Of a stretch of 64,000 bases of DNA, positions 17,732 to 26,935 are shown piece by piece. The number at the start of each line of letters is the position of its first letter. Positions within the stretch are counted from its first letter, which is position 1. A program made the position numbers and the translations under genes. The DNA lies in NCBI GenBank assembly GCA_003213495.1, contig QCMW01000001.1, forward strand, positions 1,109,296-1,173,295, written 5' to 3'. This stretch comes from SAR86 cluster bacterium AG-422-O05. GTDB taxonomy: Bacteria > Pseudomonadota > Gammaproteobacteria > Magnimaribacterales > D2472. Below the pieces are notes generated by a model. It did no database searches. It was not told the origin of the DNA and was given only the letters and a program-made list of their open reading frames with translations.

Positions 17732-19222
17732 ATGAACAATTTAAGTAAGCCAAGATTCTTATTATCCATACTTCTTATTGTAGTTATAACGACAATTGTT
17801 TCTTTAAATTCTGACATTTCAGAATCATTTTTTCTTAATCTTCAATCATCTTTATCTAAGTATCTTGGTTGGATGATCATTATATTAGCTAATGGTTTTT
17901 TAATATTTGCAATATGTCTGGTCTTTACAAAATATAAAAATATTAGACTGGGTGGCCCAAATGCTGTTCCTAAATATTCCTATGTAAACTGGATAGCTAT
18001 GTTATTTAGTGCAGGTTTAGGTATTGGTCTCTTATTTTATGGTGTAGCTGAACCAATAATGCACCTAAATTCTTATCCTGGAATGCTTGATGACAATGTT
18101 TCATATAATGCAGGAAAGGCCATTGGATTAGCTAATCTTCATTGGGGTCTGCATGGTTGGGCCATATACTCATTACTTGGTCTTTGTTTTGCTTTTGCAG
18201 CATATAATAAAAAACTACCTTTTAGAGTAAGTTCACTCCTCGGAAAAAATGTTGCAAACAACAAGCCTCTAGCAGTAAGTATCGATATTATTGCGATTTT
18301 AACAACTGTCTTAGGAGTTACTACATCACTTGGTCTAGGCACAATTCAAATAAGCTCTGGTCTCTCGTATGTTTTCTCTGTGCCTGAAAGTTTTGTTAAT
18401 CAAGTAATTATTATCGTAATAATTACATTAATTGGACTTGCTAGTGTTTGTTTAGGATTAGATAAAGGAATCAAAAGACTATCGCAAATTAATATGGTGC
18501 TTGCTACGACACTTATGATGTTCATTTTTCTATTTGGACCTACCGTTTTTATATTAAATGCATTAATTCAAAATTTTGGATCCTATATAAATACACTAAT
18601 TGAGTCTGCTACATGGACTGAAGTTTATGAATCGACAACTTGGCAAAATGGCTGGACATTGTTCTTTTATACATGGTGGTTTGCTTGGGCACCATTTGTT
18701 TCGTTGTTTATAGCTAGAATTTCTTATGGAAGAACAATTAAAGAGTTCATTATTGGTGTTTTATTTGTACCATCGTTAATAGTTTTTTTATGGATGGGAA
18801 TCTTTGGTAATGCAGCTATATATCAAGTAATAAATGAAACAAGTCAATTGAATGAAATTGTAAACAATAATTACACTGTTGCTCTTTTTGCTTTATTTGA
18901 TGTTTACCCTATAGCAACGATAGTTTCTATGCTTGCGTTGCTAATCATTGTAACTTTTTTTGTTACGTCTTCTGATTCAGGAGCCTTAGTAGCTTCAATG
19001 CTTTCGTCTAAAAGTCATGTAGGTATTCACGATGATTCTCCGATTTTATCAAGAGTTACCTGGGCAATATTGTTAGGCATTGTTGCGGCAGTTCTTTTAT
19101 ACAAAGGTGGTCTTACTGCACTTCAAACCTCAGTTGTAATATGTGGAGTGCCTTTTTCTATTATTGTTGTTTTTGCTTGTCGACAGTTTTATAAATCTTT
19201 AGAAAGTGAGCTAGAAGACTAA
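17732..19222 (+). CDS. BCCT-family transporter A (betaine/choline/carnitine type)
   Basis: A 496-residue inner-membrane carrier with about 12 helices. Family blocks: SAGLGIGLLFYGVAEPI (the glycine-rich helix 3), HWGLHGWAIYSLLG (TM4, with the Trp-Trp-Tyr of the aromatic substrate box) and GWTLFFYTWWFAWAPF (TM8 signature with all three tryptophans). The end of TM8 and its loop, ARISYGRTIKEFI, is canonical. Such carriers import quaternary ammonium or related compounds such as glycine betaine, choline, carnitine or DMSP. The retained aromatic box argues for a trimethylammonium or dimethylsulfonium substrate. It diverges from TonB receptor A. Confidence 0.93.
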   Translation: MNNLSKPRFLLSILLIVVITTIVSLNSDISESFFLNLQSSLSKYLGWMIIILANGFLIFAICLVFTKYKNIRLGGPNAVPKYSYVNWIAMLFSAGLGIGLLFYGVAEPIMHLNSYPGMLDDNVSYNAGKAIGLANLHWGLHGWAIYSLLGLCFAFAAYNKKLPFRVSSLLGKNVANNKPLAVSIDIIAILTTVLGVTTSLGLGTIQISSGLSYVFSVPESFVNQVIIIVIITLIGLASVCLGLDKGIKRLSQINMVLATTLMMFIFLFGPTVFILNALIQNFGSYINTLIESATWTEVYESTTWQNGWTLFFYTWWFAWAPFVSLFIARISYGRTIKEFIIGVLFVPSLIVFLWMGIFGNAAIYQVINETSQLNEIVNNNYTVALFALFDVYPIATIVSMLALLIIVTFFVTSSDSGALVASMLSSKSHVGIHDDSPILSRVTWAILLGIVAAVLLYKGGLTALQTSVVICGVPFSIIVVFACRQFYKSLESELED

Positions 19223-19368
19223 TCTAATTCTTCGTCAATTTTTTTTAATTCGTCTTCATCCATTTCATCTTCATAAACAAGATTATCATTATTATTATTC
19301 ATAAATTTTTTAGATATGATTAATGCTGCTGCAACAAATATTAGTATTATTCCGATTTGATATAACAT
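19219..19368 (-). CDS. Small membrane protein with acidic tail, 49 aa
   Basis: A short frame reading MLYQIGIILIFVAAALIISK followed by KFMNNNNDNLVYEDEMDEDE and LKKIDEELD. It has one N-terminal membrane helix and a strongly acidic cytoplasmic tail. It overlaps the end of the BCCT gene by four bases on the opposite strand and fills the otherwise empty space up to the nitroreductase gene. The clean helix-plus-tail composition suggests a real small protein. No family recognised. Confidence 0.5.
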   Translation of the reverse strand: MLYQIGIILIFVAAALIISKKFMNNNNDNLVYEDEMDEDELKKIDEELD

Positions 19369-19422
19369 AATTCATTAATTAATTTAGAATGTTTATCTTA
19401 ACTGTTATTATTTCACTTATAA

Positions 19423-19971
19423 ATGGATGCTTTAAATAATATTCTTAATCGAGTTTCAGCACGAGAGCTCTCTATACCTCATCCAACAAAAGATGAAATG
19501 GATTTAGTATATAAGGCAGCATTGCGTGCTCCTGATCATGCTTGGCTTCGACCGAGTAGTTTTATTGAGGTCAGTGGAGATGGATTAAAAAAACTATCTT
19601 CAATTTTTTTTAAATTTGGAGAATCTATTAATGCATCTGATGAGATAAAAGAAAAATATAAAAACGCTCCTTACAGAGCGCCAATGATAATTATTTTAGT
19701 AAATACTGTAAAAGAACATCCCAAAGTTCCTGAAATTGAACAAAAACTATCAACAGCAACAGCAGCTCAAAACATAATGCTTGCTTTAAACTCAATGAAC
19801 TATTCTTGTATTTGGAGAACAGGGAAATTAGCTTTTAATAGAAATGTTCAAAATGATCTAGGTCTGAAAGAGAATCAGGAAATCCTAGGATATCTCTATG
19901 TAGGCACAGAAACAGGAGTTAAAAAAAAGATTCCTGAATTAGATATTGATGATTTTGTCTCATATCTTTGA
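19423..19971 (+). CDS. ydjA: Nitroreductase-family protein, YdjA-like
   Basis: A 182-residue flavin nitroreductase of the short YdjA type. It begins MDALNNILNRVSARELSIP, matching the FMN-binding R-x-S-x-R pattern of the family. It contains ALRAPDHAWLRPSSFIEV and the helix TATAAQNIMLALNSMNYSCI. The fold forms an FMN-binding homodimer that uses NAD(P)H; physiological substrates of YdjA proteins are not established. It stands alone between the BCCT carrier and the convergent peptidase E gene. Confidence 0.9.
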   Translation: MDALNNILNRVSARELSIPHPTKDEMDLVYKAALRAPDHAWLRPSSFIEVSGDGLKKLSSIFFKFGESINASDEIKEKYKNAPYRAPMIIILVNTVKEHPKVPEIEQKLSTATAAQNIMLALNSMNYSCIWRTGKLAFNRNVQNDLGLKENQEILGYLYVGTETGVKKKIPELDIDDFVSYL

Positions 19972-19999
19972 ATTTAGTTTTTATATAGTGAGGAAAGTC

Positions 20000-20698
20000 T
20001 CATAATATAATCTTCTCTATATTATTAAGATCATTATGAATAATTTCTTCATTACTTAAACTTACTAAGTGAACATTGGTATCAGTCCCAAAACTAACAG
20101 AATACTTTGGAATATCATTTACAAGATGTAGGGCGCAAAAACCCTCTATAGCAATGCACTCATCGATTTGTTTGTTATTGAGAATTTCTTTTACATAAGG
20201 AATCCTTTCAGGCTCTTCATCATAATGAGGACAACATACACCATCAACAAAACCAAGGCATGGCAAAATAGCTTGGTGATCTTTCCATGAATCTGTTATG
20301 CCATTATTAAACCAGCATATTGCGCCTGCACTGACTCCACTCATAATTACTCCATTCTGATAAGCATTATTTAAAATATTATCGAGGCCCCACTCTCTCC
20401 AAACCGCAAGCATGCTTTTTGTATTTCCTCCTCCAACAAAAACTATATCTTGTTCTGCAATATGTTTATCTAATTTAATAGTTCTCTTAAAAAAATCTAT
20501 ATGAGAAGTTTTGCAATTTAGCGAATCAAAAGCTTTATAAAAATTCTCAATATAGCCTTGATCATCTCCAGTTGCGGTTGGAATGAAACAAATTGATGGA
20601 TTTTTGTTTTTTGACTGATTAACTATATATTTTTCAATTTTTAAATCCTTTATTTGACGGCCAAATCCACCACCACCAATTGCAATAATTTGTTTCAT
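20000..20698 (-). CDS. Peptidase E-like (S51, class I glutamine amidotransferase fold)
   Basis: A 232-residue protein of the PepE/cyanophycinase group. The nucleophile elbow is MSGVSAGAICWF with Ser123. FVGGGNTKSMLAVWREWGLD is the typical GGGNT block, and FIPTATGD matches the N-terminal sheet. PepE cleaves Asp-X dipeptides in the cytoplasm; members of this longer form may act on other substrates. Its ATG overlaps the stop of the upstream TPR-sulfotransferase B by one base (TAATG), so the two are translationally coupled. Confidence 0.85.
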   Translation of the reverse strand: MKQIIAIGGGGFGRQIKDLKIEKYIVNQSKNKNPSICFIPTATGDDQGYIENFYKAFDSLNCKTSHIDFFKRTIKLDKHIAEQDIVFVGGGNTKSMLAVWREWGLDNILNNAYQNGVIMSGVSAGAICWFNNGITDSWKDHQAILPCLGFVDGVCCPHYDEEPERIPYVKEILNNKQIDECIAIEGFCALHLVNDIPKYSVSFGTDTNVHLVSLSNEEIIHNDLNNIEKIIL

Positions 20699-22293
20699 TA
20701 TTCTTTCAACTCCATATTTAAAGTTTGTTTTAAAGGGTCAAGCCAAGGTTCAAAATATTCCCATTGACCTACTCCTTTTTTATATATTGGTTGTCTAACT
20801 TGTTCTGAACTTGGAGTTCTAACTGTTCTCTTGGTTTTAAAAAAATTTAAACAATCTTCTTCAAAATCAAGCTCACAAAAATCCAATAATTTTCTTATTT
20901 CAACTTCAGTATTTTCTACCATGTCCTCATATACGACTTTATGAACTTTATTTGGTAAAACTTTATTCCAATGCTGCATAAGTTTTAAATAATCAAGATA
21001 ATAATTTCCAATCCTATTTTGAGAATAAGTAAAACCTTGACCAGAACCAAAAAGTTGCTTGTAACAGCTAAAACAGCAATCCATTGGATTTCTTCGTGTA
21101 TCAATTATCTTTGCATTAGGAAGAATGAGGTGAATTAGGCCAATATGAACAAAGTTATTTGGCATCTTGTCTATAAAATAAGGTTTATCAGTCACTCTTT
21201 GGTCAAGTGTATTGTCAATATATGCCTTACCCATTTTTTTGAATTCTGATTTTTTCATATTTTTTAAGGCAGATGGATATTCAGATTTGCTAGAAGAATC
21301 TTTTTTATTAGCGATCTTTCTTGATAAAGCAATAATATTCTGTAACTCAGTTGTTCCTTCTACAAGAGAGTGTGATGATAAAATTTGCTCAACAAGTGTT
21401 GAACCCGATCTTGGAAGACCAACAACAAATATCGGATCAGAATTCTTGTCACCAACACCTTCGTATTCTTTTATAAAATCTTTAGTAAAAAAATTTATTA
21501 ACTCATTACATTCATTTGTAAAGTCTCTTGAATCCCATGGAACCTGTTTACTTTTTATGGTGTTACCTTTTGTATATGCAGCCATAGCTGATTCAAAGTT
21601 TTTAGCATCTTCTTCAGCTTTACCTAAAGCAAATAGCAAGTGAAAATAATCATCAATTTTACAATCTTTATCATTTAACAGTTCATGCAAACTTTTCATA
21701 TCACTTTCAGTGAACTTATAAGTTTTTAAATTAGCTAAACTCCAATATGCTTCTCCATATCCTGTTTTACTGGAAATAGCATTTTTATATGAATTAATTG
21801 CTTCGTCTAATCTTCCAACAGCTCTGAGCGTATGTCCGTAACTTAAATGAAGTTGGTTGTTTTTAACCCCATGATCTTTAATAATTTTCTCAAAAATTGT
21901 TAAAGCCTGATCGTGTTGATTTGCTAAGGCCAAATTTACTGCTTTAAGAGTTAAGTATTGATTATTATTTGCTTCTTTTTCTAAAAGAATATTTATATGT
22001 TTAAGAGCTTCAAATGGAAGCTGTCTTTTATATAAAAGATTCGCATAACTTAACCTAGCTGGGTCATATTCAGGAGATAAATCTAAAGCACGTGTGAGCA
22101 AATATCCAGCATCTTTATAGGCTCTAAATTTAATACCAATATCAGCCAATAGCTTCATTGCATTAACATCCATAGGATATTCCATAAGATAATCTCTTAG
22201 GATGGGTTCAGCTTTCTTTAGTTTTTCCTCTGAGATATATTTCGCGGCTTGTATTAAAGCTTCAGGAATATTATCTTTAGAATATGCGTTCAA
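20698..22293 (-). CDS. TPR-sulfotransferase B
   Basis: A 531-residue paralogue of the protein at 13018-14973. Residues 1 to about 280 are TPR repeats. The PAPS loop is VVGLPRSGSTLVEQILSSHS near residue 287, followed by FIDKMPNNFVHIGLIHLILP and a C-terminal SSEQVRQPIYKKGVGQW. The two paralogues share long stretches (for example YFIDKMPNNF and CFSCYKQLF). The start as given is TTG (22293) with no Shine-Dalgarno, 13 bases past the terminator of TonB receptor B; an in-frame ATG about 36 codons in is an alternative. It is coupled to the peptidase E gene. The sulfate acceptor is unknown. Confidence 0.87.
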   Translation of the reverse strand: MNAYSKDNIPEALIQAAKYISEEKLKKAEPILRDYLMEYPMDVNAMKLLADIGIKFRAYKDAGYLLTRALDLSPEYDPARLSYANLLYKRQLPFEALKHINILLEKEANNNQYLTLKAVNLALANQHDQALTIFEKIIKDHGVKNNQLHLSYGHTLRAVGRLDEAINSYKNAISSKTGYGEAYWSLANLKTYKFTESDMKSLHELLNDKDCKIDDYFHLLFALGKAEEDAKNFESAMAAYTKGNTIKSKQVPWDSRDFTNECNELINFFTKDFIKEYEGVGDKNSDPIFVVGLPRSGSTLVEQILSSHSLVEGTTELQNIIALSRKIANKKDSSSKSEYPSALKNMKKSEFKKMGKAYIDNTLDQRVTDKPYFIDKMPNNFVHIGLIHLILPNAKIIDTRRNPMDCCFSCYKQLFGSGQGFTYSQNRIGNYYLDYLKLMQHWNKVLPNKVHKVVYEDMVENTEVEIRKLLDFCELDFEEDCLNFFKTKRTVRTPSSEQVRQPIYKKGVGQWEYFEPWLDPLKQTLNMELKE

Positions 22294-22306
22294 TTGTAAT
22301 TAAATA

Positions 22307-22335
22307 AAAAAGGCTGCATCCAGTACAGCCTTTTT
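22307..22335 (-). terminator. Intrinsic terminator after TonB receptor B
   Basis: A 10-bp inverted repeat, AAAAAGGCTG and CAGCCTTTTT, with a 9-base loop. On the reverse strand it is followed by a run of T. It lies 18 bases after the receptor stop and 13 bases before the predicted sulfotransferase B start. Confidence 0.85.
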
Positions 22336-22353
22336 GTTAGTTATTAAATACTA

Positions 22354-24621
22354 TTATTTATAGTTCCAACTAAATTTAACACCAACTGTAGTTGGTCTAT
22401 TTACAGTAGTTAATCGTTGGATATCTTCACTATTTATATAAAGTTGTGCAACTTCATCAAATATATTGTCCATATATATTTGCATTGTCGAGTTTTCTCC
22501 AACTTGCGTAGTGAATGATAAATTAGCAATACCATAGGAGTCTTGCATCTCTCTATCATCATAGAAAAGATCGTTCCACATTTCATCTACATAAACATAG
22601 TTGAACTGAAGACTTGATGTATCACCAGTATCTACATTAACAGTTACGTTATATTTAGTATCAGGGGTAAATGGAAGGTCTTGACCATCTTTAGCCTCTA
22701 CCACTCCTCTTAATACATAATCTTCCTTGAGAACAGCTTCATTATTGGCATAACCAACAGCTACGGTCACTGTGTCACTAAGAATATACTTAGCATCAAT
22801 CTCAAAACCGTTACTATTTGCTTTACCAATATTATCAACTAGACCTAGCAATGATATTGAGGAGTCAAACCATCCAAGCTGGATATCATCCCAATCCATT
22901 TGATACATAGCACCGTTTAATCTTAGTCTTCCATCCATAGAGATAGATTTAAACCCAAACTCTGTACTAGTTAAGAAGTCTGCATCATAAGTAGCGCCTA
23001 ATTGAGATGTTCTATTAGCACCACCAGGTCTATATCCTTCAGATCTAGTAATGTAAAGCATAGAATTGTTGTCTACTTGATATGATAGATTAATTTTTGA
23101 AATACTATCGCTGCCATCATATTTAGAATTGACATTGTCAGATCGTGTTGAGCTACCTAAGATATAATTTGGCCAGAAAACAGTTCCAACAAACCCCTTT
23201 AAAGTGGTTTCATTATCAAACTTTCTATGACCTAATGTTAATTCCATTTTGTCATTAATTTGATAGTAAAGTTCACCAAAAACAGCTGATTCATCCTCGG
23301 CTCTTACTTGATCTGTTTGATAATACAAATCATCAGAACCAGGAACAGCAGCAGCTGGATTAATTGCTGGAACGTGCCATTGTGAATCATACTCAGTTAC
23401 GTTTTCAGTTTGGAAAGCTCCAATTATCCAATTAAATTTTTCACCTTCTTTTGATGATAGTCTTACTTCAGTTGTGTCATATTCTTGATGAGTATCGTTT
23501 TCAAATTGGATACTAGGATCAACACAAGGACCAAAATAGTATTCGTAACAGGTGTAATATCCTTCAACATAACCATCAATTGAATAGTGAGAATAATCAC
23601 TTAATACTTCAAAATCTCTCTCTAAGCTTGATGTAGTAAAAGTTAAATCTGCAAATCCGAGATCACCAGTTACTGTAGCTGAAAATCTAGTCCACTCATC
23701 ATGAGTTTTGTCATCATAAAACCTACTTACGTTATATTCTCCAAGCTCATCTGGATTATGGTCCCAAACACCATTTGTTGATGTTTCTTGACCCATGTAG
23801 TTAACATCTAGTTTCCAGTTTTCACTTAGATCAACTCTTAATGCAGCTCTATAACCATCTTTAACTGCATCGTTAAAGTTATCTTCAACGAAAACTTCAT
23901 TAGACCTTGTAATACCACTTACTGGATAGGTAATTGAATCATTTACTGAATCAATAAAACCACCATCCCTGTCGTTAAATCCAACAAACCTTAAAGCAGC
24001 ATTTTGTGATAGAGGAATATTAACGAAACCTTCAACCATTGTGCTTCCATCTCCACCCCGGGTAGATTCAGCACTTAAATTAAAACCAGAATCAAACTCT
24101 GAGGAAGGTTTTTTTGTAATTATTTTTAAATTACCGGCTTGTGATGCTGCCCCATATAATGTTCCTTGTGGACCAGTTAATGACTCAACTCTCTCAATAT
24201 CATAAACATGAACATCAAGATTATCACCAATCATTGTTACTGGAGATTCATCTAAGTATATAGCTACAGCTGGGCCTTGCAGTGATTGGTTTACATTACC
24301 ACCATCAGATATACCTCTCATAAAGATTTGGCCTTGACCAGGTCTTCTTTGAACAGCAGAGGCTGCAGGCAATTGAAGCACATAGTCAGCAAAATCTTTA
24401 ATATTTAATGAATCAAGCTCATCAGCAGATAAGGTTGTTACACTTATTGGTACATTTTGAAGGTTTTCAGATTTCTTTTGAGCGCTGACAATAACCTCTT
24501 CGATCATCATATCGTCTTGTGCAATAGTATTAGCACTCACTAAAACTGCAGATGCAATCGCAGTAGCTTTTGTAGTTTTAACTACAGCATCGTGAACCTT
24601 CTCGGCATGAAAAATATTCAT
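22354..24621 (-). CDS. TonB-dependent outer-membrane receptor B
   Basis: A 755-residue TonB-dependent receptor and paralogue of receptor A. The leader is followed by MIEEVIVSAQKKSENLQNVP. The plug shows GPQGTLYGAASQAGNLKIIT, nearly the same block as receptor A, and NLDVHVYDIERVESLTGPQG. The barrel ends VGVKFSWNYK. I use the ATG at 24621, preceded by GGGGGAAACT as ribosome site; the longer frame begins with TTG inside that site. It lies 65 bases after the carboxylesterase stop on the same strand, suggesting one transcript with the esterase and nuclease genes. Substrate unknown; the neighbours point to an ester or a quaternary-amine compound. Confidence 0.93.
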   Translation of the reverse strand: MNIFHAEKVHDAVVKTTKATAIASAVLVSANTIAQDDMMIEEVIVSAQKKSENLQNVPISVTTLSADELDSLNIKDFADYVLQLPAASAVQRRPGQGQIFMRGISDGGNVNQSLQGPAVAIYLDESPVTMIGDNLDVHVYDIERVESLTGPQGTLYGAASQAGNLKIITKKPSSEFDSGFNLSAESTRGGDGSTMVEGFVNIPLSQNAALRFVGFNDRDGGFIDSVNDSITYPVSGITRSNEVFVEDNFNDAVKDGYRAALRVDLSENWKLDVNYMGQETSTNGVWDHNPDELGEYNVSRFYDDKTHDEWTRFSATVTGDLGFADLTFTTSSLERDFEVLSDYSHYSIDGYVEGYYTCYEYYFGPCVDPSIQFENDTHQEYDTTEVRLSSKEGEKFNWIIGAFQTENVTEYDSQWHVPAINPAAAVPGSDDLYYQTDQVRAEDESAVFGELYYQINDKMELTLGHRKFDNETTLKGFVGTVFWPNYILGSSTRSDNVNSKYDGSDSISKINLSYQVDNNSMLYITRSEGYRPGGANRTSQLGATYDADFLTSTEFGFKSISMDGRLRLNGAMYQMDWDDIQLGWFDSSISLLGLVDNIGKANSNGFEIDAKYILSDTVTVAVGYANNEAVLKEDYVLRGVVEAKDGQDLPFTPDTKYNVTVNVDTGDTSSLQFNYVYVDEMWNDLFYDDREMQDSYGIANLSFTTQVGENSTMQIYMDNIFDEVAQLYINSEDIQRLTTVNRPTTVGVKFSWNYK

Positions 24622-24685
24622 AGTTTCCCCCAAATAAATAAATTATTGCTAAATATTATAATAAAAACGTTTTATAGTAAATTTT

Positions 24686-26242
24686 TTAATAGCCCAATAC
24701 ACGACATACATCAATAGACCTGCTCGGTTTCATTGATATTTCTTCATTAAATGATAGAACATTAAAGATATTAGAATCATATTGCTGCCATTCCATTAGT
24801 CGTTTGTTTGGATTACCTGTCTTTATAAAATTTACCCAAAAATCTTGGATTTTATTTGTTATAACTATGTCTGTATCGCTTGTTGGTAACCAATCATCAT
24901 GCGTATTAAAAATATATGGCAATTCTGCTCCATGGTAGGCACCCATTTCTCTACTTTTAGGACCATCTCTTACTCTATCAAACGAATAGAACCAGACTTG
25001 ATTATTGGTGTTTTCTTTCAGAGATTTTGCAATAAAAGATGAGGGACACGTCCAGTTTCTAGCTGTTAATAGATAATTAAGTTTCTCCTTTTCATTTTTG
25101 ATACTTGATGTGAGTGAATCTAATTTTTCTGTTTCGGTATAAAAGCCCCAACTTTCACGTTCATTATAAAAATCATATAAATAATAATCCTTATCCAGAT
25201 ACATAAGCTCTTCATCAGCATTTGTGCCAATAATTAGATCAACGTGATTATAATTTCCTTGTTCATAAGATTTATAAAGCGACTCAAAAATAGAAAAATT
25301 ATCTATAACAGGATAATAACCAACGTATCCAAATATTTCTTCAGCTGAATAAAGTAAAGTTACAGAATCAACTGCTCGTAATTCTTTTAAGTTATTTAAT
25401 TTATTAGTTTTGCCAATTAGTTTTTTAGATAACTTATCTGATAGTTCTGTTTGAATATCATAATCTATATCTTTTTCTGCTATAGACCAGCCTGCGCTCT
25501 GATGAATAGCTTTATTAAATAAACCTTTTGCTAAGGGAGAAGCAATTAAATGTGCAACATTGGTGGCACCAGCTGATTCACCTGAAATTGTAATATTTTC
25601 TGGGTCTCCTCCAACTTTAGCAATATTTTCTCTAACCCAATTTAATGACTCTATCAAATCAAGTAATGCAAAATTAGATGCATCTAAATAAGGATGCGAG
25701 TAAAAACCAAAAACTCCAAGCCGATAAGAAACAGTGATAACAATTACACCCTTTCTGGATAAGTTTTTTCCAATATAATTTGGTTCAAATGACCAACCAG
25801 CTCTATTTGATCCCCCATGAATATAAATGAGTACAGGAATTTTTTCTTTATTATCAAGTTCATTAGGAACCCACATATTTAGATACAAACAATCTTCAGA
25901 AATTTCTGGTGTTTTAATATAATTAGGGTCGCCTCCAAATCCAGCAGCTACTCCCTTATACCAATTTACAATTCTTGGGCCTTGCATGCATGCAGGTGCA
26001 AATTTATCCGCCACAAACCTATTTGTTTCAAATATTTTTGGTTGTGTAACTTCCCACCTCAGTGAACCAATTGGTGGCTCTGCATAAGGCACACCCAAAT
26101 AAATATCTACATCTTCAGAGGAGATTCCAACTATTTCTGTATCATTAACGTAAAAACTTGGGTTTGCAATTATTTCAAAAGTAGAAACATGTGCTGTCAT
26201 TATTAATAAGATTTTAAGAGTATTTTTTTTCAGGTTATGCAT
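24686..26242 (-). CDS. Type-B carboxylesterase, exported
   Basis: A 518-residue carboxylesterase/cholinesterase-family protein. Residues 1-26 form a signal peptide. The oxyanion HGGS lies at 142-145 (YIHGGSNRAGW), the nucleophile elbow GESAGATN gives Ser223, and the catalytic His is in GAYHGAELPYIF. SEDCLYLNMWVP is the usual family block. It would hydrolyse carboxylic esters in the periplasm. The family includes cholinesterases, which is notable beside a TonB receptor and a BCCT carrier, but it also covers p-nitrobenzyl and other esterases. It overlaps the nuclease gene by 8 bases. Confidence 0.9.
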   Translation of the reverse strand: MHNLKKNTLKILLIMTAHVSTFEIIANPSFYVNDTEIVGISSEDVDIYLGVPYAEPPIGSLRWEVTQPKIFETNRFVADKFAPACMQGPRIVNWYKGVAAGFGGDPNYIKTPEISEDCLYLNMWVPNELDNKEKIPVLIYIHGGSNRAGWSFEPNYIGKNLSRKGVIVITVSYRLGVFGFYSHPYLDASNFALLDLIESLNWVRENIAKVGGDPENITISGESAGATNVAHLIASPLAKGLFNKAIHQSAGWSIAEKDIDYDIQTELSDKLSKKLIGKTNKLNNLKELRAVDSVTLLYSAEEIFGYVGYYPVIDNFSIFESLYKSYEQGNYNHVDLIIGTNADEELMYLDKDYYLYDFYNERESWGFYTETEKLDSLTSSIKNEKEKLNYLLTARNWTCPSSFIAKSLKENTNNQVWFYSFDRVRDGPKSREMGAYHGAELPYIFNTHDDWLPTSDTDIVITNKIQDFWVNFIKTGNPNKRLMEWQQYDSNIFNVLSFNEEISMKPSRSIDVCRVLGY

Positions 26243-26912
26243 TTTTATTATGAAATTCTATCAATCTTTTCTTCCAGAGCCTCGTAAGAATATTAAATTC
26301 TGTAGGTTTTACAATAAATTCTTGAAAAATTAAGTTTCTGTCGATCATCAAAATAACAATCTGATTGATATCAGTATCAAACATTACATTATGCGCATTT
26401 GCATAGGCACAACATTGAAGAAAATAATCTTCAATCCACTCTCTCTTTTTCATTTTTCTAGCAGTCTTAAAATCTATCAGAGATGGCACTCCATTAATCT
26501 TACCAACACAATCTGCTGTTCCAGCATACAAACCATCAAGAATTAATCCCACCTCTAAACCCCACACTTCAGTAATAGAATTAAGTCCAGATTCAATAAA
26601 TTTTTCAGTCATTCTTTCAGCAAGAACTCCATCTTCATTATCAGAAAAATTTCTCCACTCCTGTTCATTTAGATATAACTCTAAAGCCTCATGAACCATA
26701 GTTCCAATATCTGTACTCTGTTTAATGATTCTATTAGCCTCTTCTTCACCAACTCTATTGCGCCACTGCTGAATAGAATCTTTTTTATTGGAGGTTTTAT
26801 TTAAAACCGTAGTAACACTAGGTACTGGATTATTTTTTGAATCTAAATAAAATCTACCTTCGTTACTCTCTTGTCTTTTTAACTCAGGATAAGTATAAAT
26901 ATTTGTTATCAT
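26235..26912 (-). CDS. PD-(D/E)XK exonuclease, MGME1/RecB-like
   Basis: A 225-residue single-domain nuclease. The active-site series is visible: His74 (TMVHEAL), Glu120 (VWGLEVGL), Asp134 (GTADCVG), Asp147-Phe-Lys149 (LIDFKTA), and the RecB-type Q-x-x-x-Y (Gln166, Tyr170 in LQCCAYA). The N-terminal SVTTVLNKT block is shared with MGME1-like exonucleases, which are common in phages and in mitochondria. All catalytic residues are intact. It is odd here: the first gene of a transcript that continues with a carboxylesterase and a TonB receptor. A phage origin is possible but unproved. Confidence 0.85.
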   Translation of the reverse strand: MITNIYTYPELKRQESNEGRFYLDSKNNPVPSVTTVLNKTSNKKDSIQQWRNRVGEEEANRIIKQSTDIGTMVHEALELYLNEQEWRNFSDNEDGVLAERMTEKFIESGLNSITEVWGLEVGLILDGLYAGTADCVGKINGVPSLIDFKTARKMKKREWIEDYFLQCCAYANAHNVMFDTDINQIVILMIDRNLIFQEFIVKPTEFNILTRLWKKRLIEFHNKNA

Positions 26913-26935
26913 TACTTTTTACTTTGCGATTTAAA

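Noticed and set aside
21212..21643. 143-codon open frame on the forward strand
   Set aside because: It lies fully inside sulfotransferase B on the other strand, which has clear family motifs. Shadow frame of an AT-rich gene.
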